DNA of 64,000 nt from Microcystis panniformis FACHB-1757 (GCF_001264245.1 NZ_CP011339.1:992001-1056000); one strand, 5' to 3'; shown: positions 46,061 to 55,088, numbered from the stretch's first letter. Made by a program: numbers and translations. Notes: a model not told the origin generated them from the sequence alone.

Positions 46061-47395
46061 ATGCAGAGTTCGCGAGCTTTACGGGAAGGAAGACTAGGTT
46101 TGTTTGCCCTAGGCGGATTATTGGTCTTTGGGGCGCTCGCTATCTGGGTTCGCGGGGGAGGATTTGGTCAAAGAACCTATCAATTAATCTTCGAGTTTGC
46201 TGACGTGGAAGGGTTACAAGTCGGGGCGCCGGTACGTTTTCGCGGGGTGAGAGTGGGAAGAATTACGAGTTTTATCCCGGGGAGTAATCAAGTGGAAGTT
46301 ATTGCCGAGATTGCTTCTGCTACTTTAGTTATGCCTAGGAAGGTAACTGTTACTACCAATCTTTCTGGATTAATTGGGGAGGCAGCCATCGATATCACTC
46401 CCTTAGTTTCTTTAAGTGCTGAGGCCAAAAATCTCGACCCTCTGGGTCCCGACTGTGATCAAGAGTTAATTCTCTGTAATAATAGTCGTTTACAGGGGAC
46501 AACAGGAACACAATTAATGTCTAGTGTTGGTCGTTTAGTGGATACTTTTACCAGTCCTGAATTTGTGGGTAATCTCAATGATGTCACCAAAAATACCGCT
46601 ATAGCGGCCCAAAAAATCGCCCGTTTATCCGATGATACCTCCCAAACTATCCGTAATGCCCAAAGAGAAATTTCTCGTCTATCTTTGGAATTAGCCGCCA
46701 CCAGTCGCTCGGTGACTAATACGGCTAATAATGCCTCGCGTTTTATCAATACTTTAGATAGTACGGTTCAGGAAAATCGCAGTCAAATCAGCAGAACTTT
46801 TCAACAATCTTCCCAATTAGTCGCTAATCTTAATGGTGTTCTCAGCGAAAATCGGGGACAAATTGTTAATACTCTCGATAATATTAATCAAGCTAGTTTA
46901 GGTATTGGTAGTCTCGCTAATAATCTCAATAATACCGCCCTGAGGTTGAATGCTGGTTTAGATGAAATTGATACTAAACAAGTCATGCAAAATATCGAGA
47001 CGATTTTGAATAATGCGGTGGAAACATCGAATAATTTACGAGAAATTACTAAAACTATTAACGATCCTGCTACAATTGTCGTGTTGCAAAAAACTCTCGA
47101 ATCTGCTCGGGTGACTTTTGAAAATACTCAAAAAATCACCTCCGATATTGATGATTTAATCGGTGATCCCCAATTTCGCGAGAATTTAAGACGTTTAATT
47201 GATGGCTTAAGTAATCTGCTTTCTTCTGGGGAACAATTAGAATATAATTTGCGTATCGCTCAAACTTTAGATACCATGACTCAAGAGTTAGCTAAACAAA
47301 AAGTTTTGACTATCTCTCGACCTTCTTTAAATCCTAAGCAAATGCAACTCTATCCCCAATTTATCGTTCAACAACCCCCCACCAGTGAAAAATGA
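46061..47395 (+). CDS. MCE-domain (MlaD-like) substrate-binding protein
   Basis: 444 residues. One N-terminal membrane helix (about 13-29), one MCE domain (about 38-118: FADVEGLQVGAPVRFRGVRVGRI) and a long helical tail with Asn/Gln-rich coiled coils (about 150-420). MCE proteins form hexameric tunnels for lipids. Follows the ATPase gene with a 46-base gap; likely same transcript. Confidence 0.9.
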   Translation: MQSSRALREGRLGLFALGGLLVFGALAIWVRGGGFGQRTYQLIFEFADVEGLQVGAPVRFRGVRVGRITSFIPGSNQVEVIAEIASATLVMPRKVTVTTNLSGLIGEAAIDITPLVSLSAEAKNLDPLGPDCDQELILCNNSRLQGTTGTQLMSSVGRLVDTFTSPEFVGNLNDVTKNTAIAAQKIARLSDDTSQTIRNAQREISRLSLELAATSRSVTNTANNASRFINTLDSTVQENRSQISRTFQQSSQLVANLNGVLSENRGQIVNTLDNINQASLGIGSLANNLNNTALRLNAGLDEIDTKQVMQNIETILNNAVETSNNLREITKTINDPATIVVLQKTLESARVTFENTQKITSDIDDLIGDPQFRENLRRLIDGLSNLLSSGEQLEYNLRIAQTLDTMTQELAKQKVLTISRPSLNPKQMQLYPQFIVQQPPTSEK

Positions 47396-47446
47396 CAAAA
47401 CAGCACAATTCAAGCTATTTGCAGTGAACAGTAATCAGTGAAATGA

Positions 47447-47633
47447 GGCTCTTCGTTACTTGTTATGGTTCGATAGGGGGGCATAAATCGACTAAATCCT
47501 TATCTGGCAAGAGACTTAATTGATTAGTTCGCTCTAGAGCAAAAACAATTGACAAAAATCGCTAAATGCCTTTCTCTATAAGGGTTCCATCCCTTATAAC
47601 CCCCGTCCATTGCATAACACAAACCGAAGAGCC
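47447..47633. mobile_element. 187-bp MITE with ISL3-type ends and TGAAATGA duplication
   Basis: Ends GGCTCTTCG and CGAAGAGCC are inverted, and ISL3-family elements have such GGCTCTTCG-type ends. The 8-bp direct repeats TGAAATGA (47439-47446 and 47634-47641) are exact, and 8 bp is the ISL3 norm. No transposase is encoded. It sits in an older short repeat stretch. Confidence 0.8.
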
Positions 47634-47670
47634 TGAAATGAAAACTCACATTTGATAACTGATAACTGAT

Positions 47671-47763
47671 AAGTACCTAGGCAAAATTATTTACACATGA
47701 CGATCATTGCCCCGTAAGGGTTTTAGCTCGATCGGGCAGGTAATTAATTTTGCATGACTACTT
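47671..47763. mobile_element. 93-bp MITE with AAGTA-GCAAAATTAATT ends, copy 2
   Basis: Left AAGTACCTAGGCAAAATTAT and complement of right AAGTAGTCATGCAAAATTAA. Flanked on both sides by heptamer units (CTGATAA), so it was inserted into the array in front of wecB. Confidence 0.7.
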
Positions 47764-47808
47764 AACTGATAACTGATAACTGATAACTGATAACTGATAA
47801 CTGATAAT
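47764..47808. repeat. Heptamer array (AACTGAT)n upstream of wecB
   Basis: About 6 units, ending 4 bases before the wecB ATG. No ribosome-binding site is recognisable in front of the start. Confidence 0.9.
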
Positions 47809-47811
47809 AAT

Positions 47812-48915
47812 ATGTTGAAATCAATTTGTATTACTCTTGGAACTCGTCCCGAAGCGATTAAATTAGCTCCCGTTATTCGTGCTTTTCAAGAATCGGAACA
47901 GTTTCAAACCCATGTAATTCTGACGGGACAGCATAAAGAAATGGTAGCGCAGGTGATGGAATTATTTGCTTTAAAAGCAGATGAAAATCTGGATATTATG
48001 CAAACCCGTCAAACCTTAACTGATATTACTTGCCGCAGTTTACGCGGTTTAGAAACAGTTTTTGAGCGCATAAAACCAGATTTAATTATTGTGCAAGGTG
48101 ATACTACTACTGCTTTTGCTGCTGCTTTAGCGGCTTTTTATCAACAAATTCCCATCGCCCATGTGGAAGCCGGATTAAGAACGAATGATATCTATAATCC
48201 CTATCCCGAAGAAGCTAATCGTCGCCTAATTTCTCAACTGACTACCCTACATTTTGCTCCCACAACTTTAGCCGTAGAAAATTTACAAAAATCTGGGGTG
48301 ACAGGAAATATTCACCACACCGGCAATACGGTTATTGATGCTTTATTAACCGTAGCCAAAACCGCCCCAGAATGTCAAATTGCGGGCTTAAATTGGTCAG
48401 ATTATCGGGTTTTATTAGCCACGGTTCACCGCCGGGAAAATTGGGGCGAACCCTTACAGGATATTATCAAAGGATTCACTTTGTTGTTAGAAAAATATGC
48501 CGATACAGCCCTATTATTACCCCTGCATCGCAATCCCACCGTCCGAGAACCAATTCAGTCCGCTTTGGGCAATCATCCCAGGGTATTTTTAACTGAACCT
48601 CTCGATTATGCCGAGTTAGTGGGGGCGATTCAACGCTGTTATTTATTATTAACTGATTCTGGGGGCATTCAAGAAGAAGCCCCTAGTTTAGGAAAACCAG
48701 TTTTAGTATTGCGAGAAACCACAGAAAGACCGGAAGCAGTGCAAGCGGGAACAGCGAAATTAATTGGGACTAATCCGGAGCAAATTTTAGCAGAAGCGGG
48801 AGAATTATTAGGGGATAAAATCGCCTATGATCGTATGGCTAATGCAATTAATCCTTTTGGAGATGGACAAGCATCCCAAAGAATCCTCCAAATCGTCCAA
48901 GATTTTTTGGCTTAA
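47812..48915 (+). CDS. wecB: UDP-N-acetylglucosamine 2-epimerase (non-hydrolysing)
   Basis: 367 residues. Makes UDP-ManNAc for surface polysaccharides. Motifs: LGTRPEAIKLAPVI at the start, VQGDTTTAFAAALAAFY, HVEAGLRT, PYPEEANRR, TVHRRENWGEP and LTDSGGIQEEAPSLGKPVLV. The length is normal. Followed by ruvC after 3 bases. Confidence 0.95.
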   Translation: MLKSICITLGTRPEAIKLAPVIRAFQESEQFQTHVILTGQHKEMVAQVMELFALKADENLDIMQTRQTLTDITCRSLRGLETVFERIKPDLIIVQGDTTTAFAAALAAFYQQIPIAHVEAGLRTNDIYNPYPEEANRRLISQLTTLHFAPTTLAVENLQKSGVTGNIHHTGNTVIDALLTVAKTAPECQIAGLNWSDYRVLLATVHRRENWGEPLQDIIKGFTLLLEKYADTALLLPLHRNPTVREPIQSALGNHPRVFLTEPLDYAELVGAIQRCYLLLTDSGGIQEEAPSLGKPVLVLRETTERPEAVQAGTAKLIGTNPEQILAEAGELLGDKIAYDRMANAINPFGDGQASQRILQIVQDFLA

Positions 48916-48918
48916 TCT

Positions 48919-49404
48919 ATGACTACTTGGTTGGGTATCGACCCCGGATTAGCGATTGTCGGTTGGGCTATTCTCCGGGATAATAGTGAGTTAATGCCGA
49001 TTTTAGTCGATTACGGCACGATCGAAACTTCTAAAAATCTTTCTACTGCCCAGCGTTTGATCGAAATTGAACGGGATTTAAAGGAGTTAATCGCAGAATA
49101 TAAACCGGGGGAAATTGCCGTGGAAATGCCCTTTTTTAACCGGCAAATCAAGGCAGCTGGTGGAGTCCTGCAAGCATTGGGAATTATCAATCTGGTTAGC
49201 TGTCGCGATGGAGGAATTGAACCGATTTTCCTCCATCAAGCTAGTTGGAAATGTCATCTCGGCCATGGTAGGGCCACTAAAGCGGAGGTGGCCGAACAAA
49301 TTAAGTATTTATTCGGATTGACAAAAATGCCCATTAATGATGCTGTAGATGCTATAGCGATCGCATACGCTGCTTTCAGTGGCGTTCGCAATCAAATCTC
49401 TTGA
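48919..49404 (+). CDS. ruvC: Holliday junction endonuclease RuvC
   Basis: 161 residues with acidic catalytic residues in GIDPGLA (Asp), AVEMPFFN (Glu) and NDAVDAIAIAYA (two Asp). Resolves recombination junctions. The start is 3 bases after the wecB stop, so co-translated. Confidence 0.93.
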   Translation: MTTWLGIDPGLAIVGWAILRDNSELMPILVDYGTIETSKNLSTAQRLIEIERDLKELIAEYKPGEIAVEMPFFNRQIKAAGGVLQALGIINLVSCRDGGIEPIFLHQASWKCHLGHGRATKAEVAEQIKYLFGLTKMPINDAVDAIAIAYAAFSGVRNQIS

Positions 49405-49673
49405 AGCAATTTGACGAAATTGGCGCAAAAATTTAGCTGACAACTAAAAGCCATCTTTAAGCTTGCACTATCTTAGTTCGATGGGACGGTTGAAGATAAT
49501 AAGGCCTTCAAATATCTTTGATTAGCGTTGGGTTTCCTTCCTCAACCCAACCTACCATATCAGCGATCGCACCAAAGGGTTTAAGTGTGGAATTGTGATA
49601 ATTGTCATCGTCAATGCTAATAAAAATATGGTATAGTTCTTAAATGAGTATAAGTTTAAAATAATGAAAATAA
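49405..49673. other. Gap after ruvC
   Basis: Contains GCGTTGGGTTTCCTTCCTCAACCCAACC, an inverted TTGGGTT/AACCCAA hairpin of the type in the MITEs, and a HIP1 octamer at about 49564. No gene seen. Confidence 0.4.
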
Positions 49674-49925
49674 ATGAAAATAAAAGTTTCTCAAAAAAAG
49701 GGATCATCAAACGAAGTTAACCCTCAGTTAAAGCATATTGCCTATTCGATGGACGCACTGATTACAGGCTTTTATATTTGGTTGGGTTCTTTTTGTTGGC
49801 GATTGGGGGGTAGTGATGCAGAAGAAAGTTATCCAGGAACAATACATAGTTTTGCGGGTATCAGCTTAGTTTTACCTGGTTATCAAATTTTTACAACCTA
49901 TAAAGGGAGTTATGACCCTCGATAA
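49674..49925 (+). CDS. Hypothetical 83-residue protein, doubtful
   Basis: A hydrophobic middle (about 30-45) and a second at 62-75. Not recognised. Codon use is not clearly coding and there are several in-frame starts in a repeat ATGAAAATAA. It may be the remnant of a membrane protein. Confidence 0.3.
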   Translation: MKIKVSQKKGSSNEVNPQLKHIAYSMDALITGFYIWLGSFCWRLGGSDAEESYPGTIHSFAGISLVLPGYQIFTTYKGSYDPR

Positions 49926-49994
49926 GCATCAAATTGATGGTCTTTAGGTATAATGGGGCTTGACCGGTGGTATCAGTTATATCACCATAAGCGA

Positions 49995-50559
49995 ATGCGT
50001 AATACCCGTCCTATATCTTGGATTAAAGCGGCACGGAAAGATTTTCAAAAGTTTCCCAAGGAAGCCCAAGAAATTGTACTTGACGCTTTAACTAGGGCTT
50101 GCTGAATAAATCTAAAAACCTTGTTGGATAAGGCTTTTAGACTTTTTTGACCTCAAAAAGTGCCGACCATTGGAGGGATCGGGGGTAAAATTCAGGTACT
50201 TTTTCCCTGAAAATTAGGTAACTGACTACCTCAAAATCGGTAAAACCCTACACCCCACACCCCACACCCCACACCCTGCCCCCACCAACAAACTTTTTCA
50301 GCAGACCCTAACTATTGCAGCAGAAGGGGCAAAATCATCCCTAACCAAGCCTTTTAAGGGGATGGGTTCTGGTGTGTTCGAGATTGCTCTACCTTTCAAG
50401 GGGGATGCCTATCGAACTATCTATGCTGTCCAGTTAGGTGAGGCTATCTGGGTGATTCATGCCTTCCAGAAAAAATCCCCAAAAGGGATCAAAACACCAC
50501 AGCAAGAAGTCGAAGTTATCAAAGCACGGCTCAAGCGATTGAAGGAGGAACTCTCTTGA
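49995..50559 (+). pseudogene. higB: HigB-type (Gp49-like) toxin gene split by a MITE
   Basis: The first 33 codons (MRNTRPISWIKAARKDFQKF to LDALT) and the last 82 (IAAEGAKSSL to LKRLKEELS) are one HigB/RelE-like toxin. They are separated by a 214-bp element with TAACTA on both sides. Taking the element and one TAACTA out restores the frame without error. In HigBA pairs HigB is a ribosome-dependent mRNase. The toxin is broken here; the antitoxin is intact. Confidence 0.85.
50095..50308. mobile_element. 214-bp MITE with TTGCTGAA ends inside higB
   Basis: Left end GGGCTTGCTGAATAAATCT, complement of right end GGGTCTGCTGAAAAAGTTT. Six-base duplications TAACTA at 50089-50094 and 50309-50314. Same family as 7519-7730 and the fragment at 35603. 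Confidence 0.9.
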
Positions 50560-50899
50560 CATCCTCGCCGCCCTAAAAGTGCGGCGATTCCTAAACCTCA
50601 CGATTTAAGTTTCTGCTTCCACCACCGTCGCATACCACAGTTAAAAAACCATGTACTGTCTTACACAGAGTCCACAGACTTTCGCCCCATTTCAGAAGCC
50701 CGATTCCCTGTGTCCCACGGTACGTTGACCGCCTATAGCTTCTTGTACTTGTTGCGCGCGACTTTTTACCCGGCCAAGCTTTTCTGGTCGGAACCCCCTA
50801 AGCCGAGTTTTCAAGGTGCTGCGCCGTCCACTTGGTTTTCGAGACTGGCCTTTTAATTCTAACGTAAAGCCAACCTAGAACGGCGGGGTTTCAGACCCA
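50556..50899. mobile_element. Probable IS200/IS605-like non-coding relic between higB and higA
   Basis: Starts TTGACATCCTCGCC, a hairpin CGCCGC-cctaaaagt-GCGGCG (50566-50586) typical of element ends in this group, and ends AACGGCGGGGTTTCAGACCC. On the minus strand a short piece (50661-50732) reads AVNVPWDTGNRASE and ends SVDSV-stop, like the tail of a TnpB-type protein; an extra G just before it puts a stop in frame. No full tnpA or tnpB remains. It may keep a guide-RNA-like 3' region. Confidence 0.5.
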
Positions 50900-50908
50900 A
50901 AATTTCCG

Positions 50909-51232
50909 ATGAGTGAAGAACAATTTGAACTGGTACAAGGTAGCGGGAATGTGTACCGCGATTTTGGCGATGTAGATGCGGACGTGCGACAAGCGAAAGC
51001 ACTGCTTGCTGCTGAAATTATCAAGCTTCTGGAGAAGGAAGACTTATCAACCCGCGATGCTCAAGTGCGAACTGGAATTAATCACAGTGAATTTGTCCAG
51101 ATTCGCCGTGCTAATTTGGGACGCTTTACTATTGACCGTTTGATATCAATTTTGGGTCGTCTCAATCAACAGGTTGAAATTACTATTACGACCCATCCAA
51201 GAACCACTGATTCTTCACCAATGGCATCCTAA
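50909..51232 (+). CDS. higA: HigA-type HTH antitoxin
   Basis: 107 residues. Begins GNVYRDFGDVDADVRQAKALLA and has a HTH (LSTRDAQVRTGINHSEFVQIRR) of the XRE/HTH_37 type. It would bind HigB and repress the operon. Now separated from higB by the relic at 50556-50899, so the normal coupling is lost. Its last 4 bases overlap the end of secF on the opposite strand. Confidence 0.85.
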   Translation: MSEEQFELVQGSGNVYRDFGDVDADVRQAKALLAAEIIKLLEKEDLSTRDAQVRTGINHSEFVQIRRANLGRFTIDRLISILGRLNQQVEITITTHPRTTDSSPMAS

Positions 51233-52161
51233 CTGTAATTGAGTGTGGGTCGAGGGGAACGACCGCGCCACCAAGCTAGTAGGGTACTAGCGATAAAAAT
51301 ACTCGAATAGGCCCCGGCTACGAAACCGATAATTAAAGCTAGGGCAAAATATTTTAAGGTGCTGCCACCAAAGAGAAAAATCGCCACCAGAGGCAATAAA
51401 GTGGTCAGGGTAGTATTAATCGAACGAGTTAGGGTTTGACTGACCGCATTATCGACAATTTCATCCACGGATAATTCGGGGGTATTGACAAAATTTTCCC
51501 GCACGCGATCATAAATTACCACTGTGTCATTAACAGAAAAACCCACAATTGTCAAGAGGGAAACCAAAAATAAACTATCCACTTCTACCCCCGCAATTAA
51601 GCCTAAAACCGCAAAGACCCCTAAAGTGATCAAAACGTCGTGCAGCAGGGCGACAATGGCAAAAAAAGCGTAATCCCGTTGAAAACGGAAGCTGAGATAG
51701 GCGGCAATGCCAAAAAAGGAAACTAATAAAGCTAAAAATCCTGACCTAAATAATTCTTGACCGATGGTCGGCCCAACTGTATCGATTTGACTGGTTTCGG
51801 GGTCAAAGGTGCCAATTTTCTGATTTAAGGTGTCGAGTAATTTCGTTCTCTGTTCTTCTACGAGGGTTTTCGTCCGCACCGATAAAGTATATTTATCCAA
51901 CACCTGCACACTACTGTTACCCAATCCCTCCTCGTCTAAAATTGCTTGCACTTCAGCAGTAGTTAAGGGTTTCTCACAGTTATTCTTTTTGGCACAGGCT
52001 AATTCTATCTGAATTCTCGTCCCACCAACAAAATCTAAACTCGGTCGCAAAGGCGCTTGAATAGTGAACCAAGAAATCACCATGGCCAAAATACTACCAA
52101 TCGTCAGCAGGGCCGATACTGTCCACCAAAAATTACGCTGTTTTGTAACGTTAAATGCCAT
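51229..52161 (-). CDS. secF: Protein translocase subunit SecF
   Basis: 310 residues with six membrane helices. Motifs: PSLDFVGGTRIQI in the first periplasmic domain, GFSVNDTVVIYDRVRE in helix 4-5 and SINTTLTTLLPLVAIFLFGG. With SecD it uses proton flow to pull proteins out of the Sec channel. Separated from secD by a repeat-filled 282 bases. Confidence 0.95.
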   Translation of the reverse strand: MAFNVTKQRNFWWTVSALLTIGSILAMVISWFTIQAPLRPSLDFVGGTRIQIELACAKKNNCEKPLTTAEVQAILDEEGLGNSSVQVLDKYTLSVRTKTLVEEQRTKLLDTLNQKIGTFDPETSQIDTVGPTIGQELFRSGFLALLVSFFGIAAYLSFRFQRDYAFFAIVALLHDVLITLGVFAVLGLIAGVEVDSLFLVSLLTIVGFSVNDTVVIYDRVRENFVNTPELSVDEIVDNAVSQTLTRSINTTLTTLLPLVAIFLFGGSTLKYFALALIIGFVAGAYSSIFIASTLLAWWRGRSPRPTLNYS

Positions 52162-52199
52162 ATTTTTAAAGGAAAAAGGAAAAGGGAAAAAAGGGATTG

Positions 52200-52442
52200 G
52201 GGGAGTGGGGAGATTTTTCAGTTATCAGTAAGCAGTAATCAGTGGGGAAGTGGGGAAGTGGGGAAGTGGGGAAGTGGGGAAGTTGTCTCATCACCCTATC
52301 ACCCCAAAACCCTATCACCCTATCTCCCTATCTCCCTATCTCCCTATCTCCCTATCTCCTCCTGACTACTGACTACTGACTACTGACTACTGACTACTGA
52401 CTACTGATAACTGATAACTGATAACTGATAACTGATAACTGA
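52200..52442. repeat. Composite tandem repeat block between secD and secF
   Basis: Four kinds in a row: GTGGGGAA x5 (52242-52281), then TATCTCCC x5 (52319-52360), TGACTAC x6 (52362-52404) and TGATAAC x5-6 (to 52442). Unit sizes are 8, 8, 7 and 7 bp. The last array touches the secD stop codon. Confidence 0.9.
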
Positions 52443-52443
52443 A

Positions 52444-53850
52444 TTATTGGTTTGCCGGTAAATTAGGGCAGAAAAGTTGGGGTTTTTGGCGAATGCTAGG
52501 GACGCTTAACACAGTGATTAACAGGAGAGTACGACTACAGGTTAAAGCGGTAAACATACTCACAGCTACCCCAATGGCTAAAGTTAAAGCAAAACCCTTG
52601 ACTAATCCCGAACCCAACCAAAATAGGGCAGCACAGGCGATTAAAGTAGTGACATTACTATCAAGAATACTGGAAAAAGCCCGGTAAAATCCCGACTCCA
52701 CCGCCCGAAATAGGGATTTTCCGGCCCTTAATTCCTCCCTGGTACGCTCAAAAATCAGTACATTTGCATCAACTGCCATGCCGATACTGAGGATAAATCC
52801 GGCAATACCGGGTAACGTCATCGTGACTCCCACTAGGGCAAAAGCCCCCAGAGAGAGAATAGTATAGATAATCAGGGAAACATCGGCAATAATCCCGGGT
52901 AAACGGTAATAAACCGCCATGAAGATTAAAACTAACAGTAAACCCACTAAACCGGCGTAGATACTACGACGGATGCTATCCTGGCCTAAAGTTGCCCCGA
53001 CGGTGCGAATTTCTTCCACTTTAACGGGGAAAGGTAGAGAACCACCGCGCAATTGAATCGCTAGATCGTTGGCAGTTTCGGCGGTAAAATTACCAGTAAT
53101 CACGGCCCGGCCTCCTGTAATTCCCGTTTGGGCAAACTGCACATCAACCACAGGGGCGCTAATTAATTCATTATCAAGGAAAATCCCAATACTGCGACCA
53201 GTACCCGCGATCGCTTTAGTTAGTTCGGCAAATTTACTGCCCCCTTCCGAGTCGAAAGTAATGGCCACTTCCCAGTTAGTGCCTTGGGTGGAACTAATAG
53301 TGGCATTTTGCAGATTTTTTCCAGTTAAGTCCACCGATTCAAATAAATTTAAAATCGCCTCTTTAGATTTTTGCAGAGATTGTTCTAGTTCGGCAATTTT
53401 AGCGGCATTTTCGGGTTTATTCTCGGCTTTGAGGGCGGCTAATTCCGCTTTTTTTTGTTGAAAAATTGAATATTCAGCCCGGAATTCTCCTTCTGTACCT
53501 TGTTTTTGCTGACGAAATTCTAATTGGGCCTGAACATTTAGGTTTCTCTCAGCTTCTTTGGGATTTGTGACCCCGGGTAGTTGCACGATTACCTGATTTT
53601 TACTGTCCACAGTCTGCACTAATGATTCAGAAACACCGAGGGCATTAACGCGATTTTCAATCACATTTTGTACGGCTTTTAAATCATTAGGTTGAATGGT
53701 TGTGACGGTTTCCGTGGGTTTAACCTGAATGGTTAATTGACTACCACCGCGCAGGTCTAAACCTAATTGTAGGGGTAACTTAATCAGGACGAAGATCGAG
53801 GCAATAACCAGACCGATGATCAGTAACAATAACCAATTTTGTCTCTGCAT
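52444..53850 (-). CDS. secD: Protein translocase subunit SecD
   Basis: 468 residues. First helix at 6-25, GLDLRGGSQLTIQV after it, a large periplasmic domain with P1-like repeats, and five C-terminal helices with GFILSIGMAVDANVLIFER. The length is normal for cyanobacterial SecD. Downstream of pdhB with 26 bases between. Confidence 0.95.
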   Translation of the reverse strand: MQRQNWLLLLIIGLVIASIFVLIKLPLQLGLDLRGGSQLTIQVKPTETVTTIQPNDLKAVQNVIENRVNALGVSESLVQTVDSKNQVIVQLPGVTNPKEAERNLNVQAQLEFRQQKQGTEGEFRAEYSIFQQKKAELAALKAENKPENAAKIAELEQSLQKSKEAILNLFESVDLTGKNLQNATISSTQGTNWEVAITFDSEGGSKFAELTKAIAGTGRSIGIFLDNELISAPVVDVQFAQTGITGGRAVITGNFTAETANDLAIQLRGGSLPFPVKVEEIRTVGATLGQDSIRRSIYAGLVGLLLVLIFMAVYYRLPGIIADVSLIIYTILSLGAFALVGVTMTLPGIAGFILSIGMAVDANVLIFERTREELRAGKSLFRAVESGFYRAFSSILDSNVTTLIACAALFWLGSGLVKGFALTLAIGVAVSMFTALTCSRTLLLITVLSVPSIRQKPQLFCPNLPANQ

Positions 53851-53876
53851 AACTTCAGTATCAAAAGGAGAATTTT

Positions 53877-54860
53877 TTAAATGCGATCGCCAACCATTTT
53901 TTGGACAGCTTCGACAATTTGATTAGGTTGAATAATCGTCAATCTTTCTAGATTACCGTTATAAGGTGTGGGGATATCTTGGGAAGATAATCTTAACACG
54001 GGGGCATCTAATTCATCGAATAACTGCTCGTTAATTAAAGCAATTAACTCGGAAGCAATTCCCGCCGTTTTCATACATTCTTCCACGATAATCACCCTGT
54101 GAGTCTTGCGAATCGAAGCGGCGATCGTCTCCATATCAAAGGGTTTCAGGGAAATTAAATCGATAATTTCTGGATCGTAGCCATCTTTTTCTAACTGTTT
54201 TAATGCCTGTAAACAGTGATGACGCATCCGCGAATAGGTGAGAATAGTTATATCTTCTCCCTTGCGAACGATTTCCGCCTTATCGAGGGGTAAAAGATAC
54301 TCGCTATCAGGTAAATTTTCCTTGAGATTATAGAGAAGAACGTGTTCAAAGAAAAGCACGGGGTTATTATCTCTAATCGCCGATTTTAATAAACCTTTGG
54401 CATTGTAGGGAGTGGAACAAGCGACAATTTTTAGACCGGGTACCGCGTGAAAATAGGCCTCTAAACGTTGGGAATGTTCCGCACCTAATTGTCTCCCCAC
54501 ACCCCCCGGACCGCGGATAACCATGGGGATTTTAAAATTACCGCCGGAAGTATAACGTAACATCCCGGCATTGTTGGCAATTTGGTTAAAGGCAAGCAGA
54601 AGAAAACCCATATTCATGCCTTCAATAATCGGACGCAATCCCGTCATGGCTGCCCCCACTGCCATGCCCGTAAAACTATTTTCAGCGATGGGAGTATCTA
54701 AAACCCTTAAATCGCCATATTTTTTGTAGAGATCTTTGGTAACTTTGTAGGAACCACCGTAATGACCCACATCTTCACCCAAAACAAATACTGTCTGGTC
54801 GCGGCCCATTTCCTCATCGATCGCCTGTCGCAAAGCATTAAATAATAGGGTTTCTGCCAT
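53877..54860 (-). CDS. pdhB: Pyruvate dehydrogenase E1 component beta subunit
   Basis: 327 residues. Transketolase-like pyrimidine-binding domain (MAETLLFNALRQAIDEEM, FVLGEDVGHYGGSYKVT, FMGF-like region RPIIEGMNMGFLL) and transketolase C domain (RVIIVEECMKTAGIASEL). Partner of the alpha subunit (not in the window); makes acetyl-CoA from pyruvate. First gene of pdhB-secD-secF. Confidence 0.95.
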   Translation of the reverse strand: MAETLLFNALRQAIDEEMGRDQTVFVLGEDVGHYGGSYKVTKDLYKKYGDLRVLDTPIAENSFTGMAVGAAMTGLRPIIEGMNMGFLLLAFNQIANNAGMLRYTSGGNFKIPMVIRGPGGVGRQLGAEHSQRLEAYFHAVPGLKIVACSTPYNAKGLLKSAIRDNNPVLFFEHVLLYNLKENLPDSEYLLPLDKAEIVRKGEDITILTYSRMRHHCLQALKQLEKDGYDPEIIDLISLKPFDMETIAASIRKTHRVIIVEECMKTAGIASELIALINEQLFDELDAPVLRLSSQDIPTPYNGNLERLTIIQPNQIVEAVQKMVGDRI

Positions 54861-54934
54861 GTCAAGTCCCCGCTTACAATTCGGTCATCTTATCACTAAA
54901 CTTATTATCTTACCCCTTTTCTGGTCCGAAGGAA

Positions 54935-54998
54935 GTGGGGAAGTGGGGAAGTGGGGAGGTGGGGAAGTGGGGAGGTGGGGAAGTGGGGAAGTGGGGAA
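54935..54998. repeat. 8-bp tandem array (GTGGGGAA)n, eight units
   Basis: Eight units, two with GTGGGGAG. It ends exactly where a truncated MITE begins. Confidence 0.9.
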
Positions 54999-55088
54999 GA
55001 ACGTAGGTTGGGTTGAAGCATGAAACCCAACGCCCAATCATGTTACGCTACCGCTAACCCATCCTACAAATAATTGTGCCTCCCTACT
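54999..55088. mobile_element. Truncated copy of the 120-bp AAGTAGG/CACTT MITE
   Basis: Matches 29214-29302 (GAACGTAGGTTGGGTTGAAG to CCTCCCTACT). About 30 bases of the left end are gone and replaced by the 8-bp array. Confidence 0.75.
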
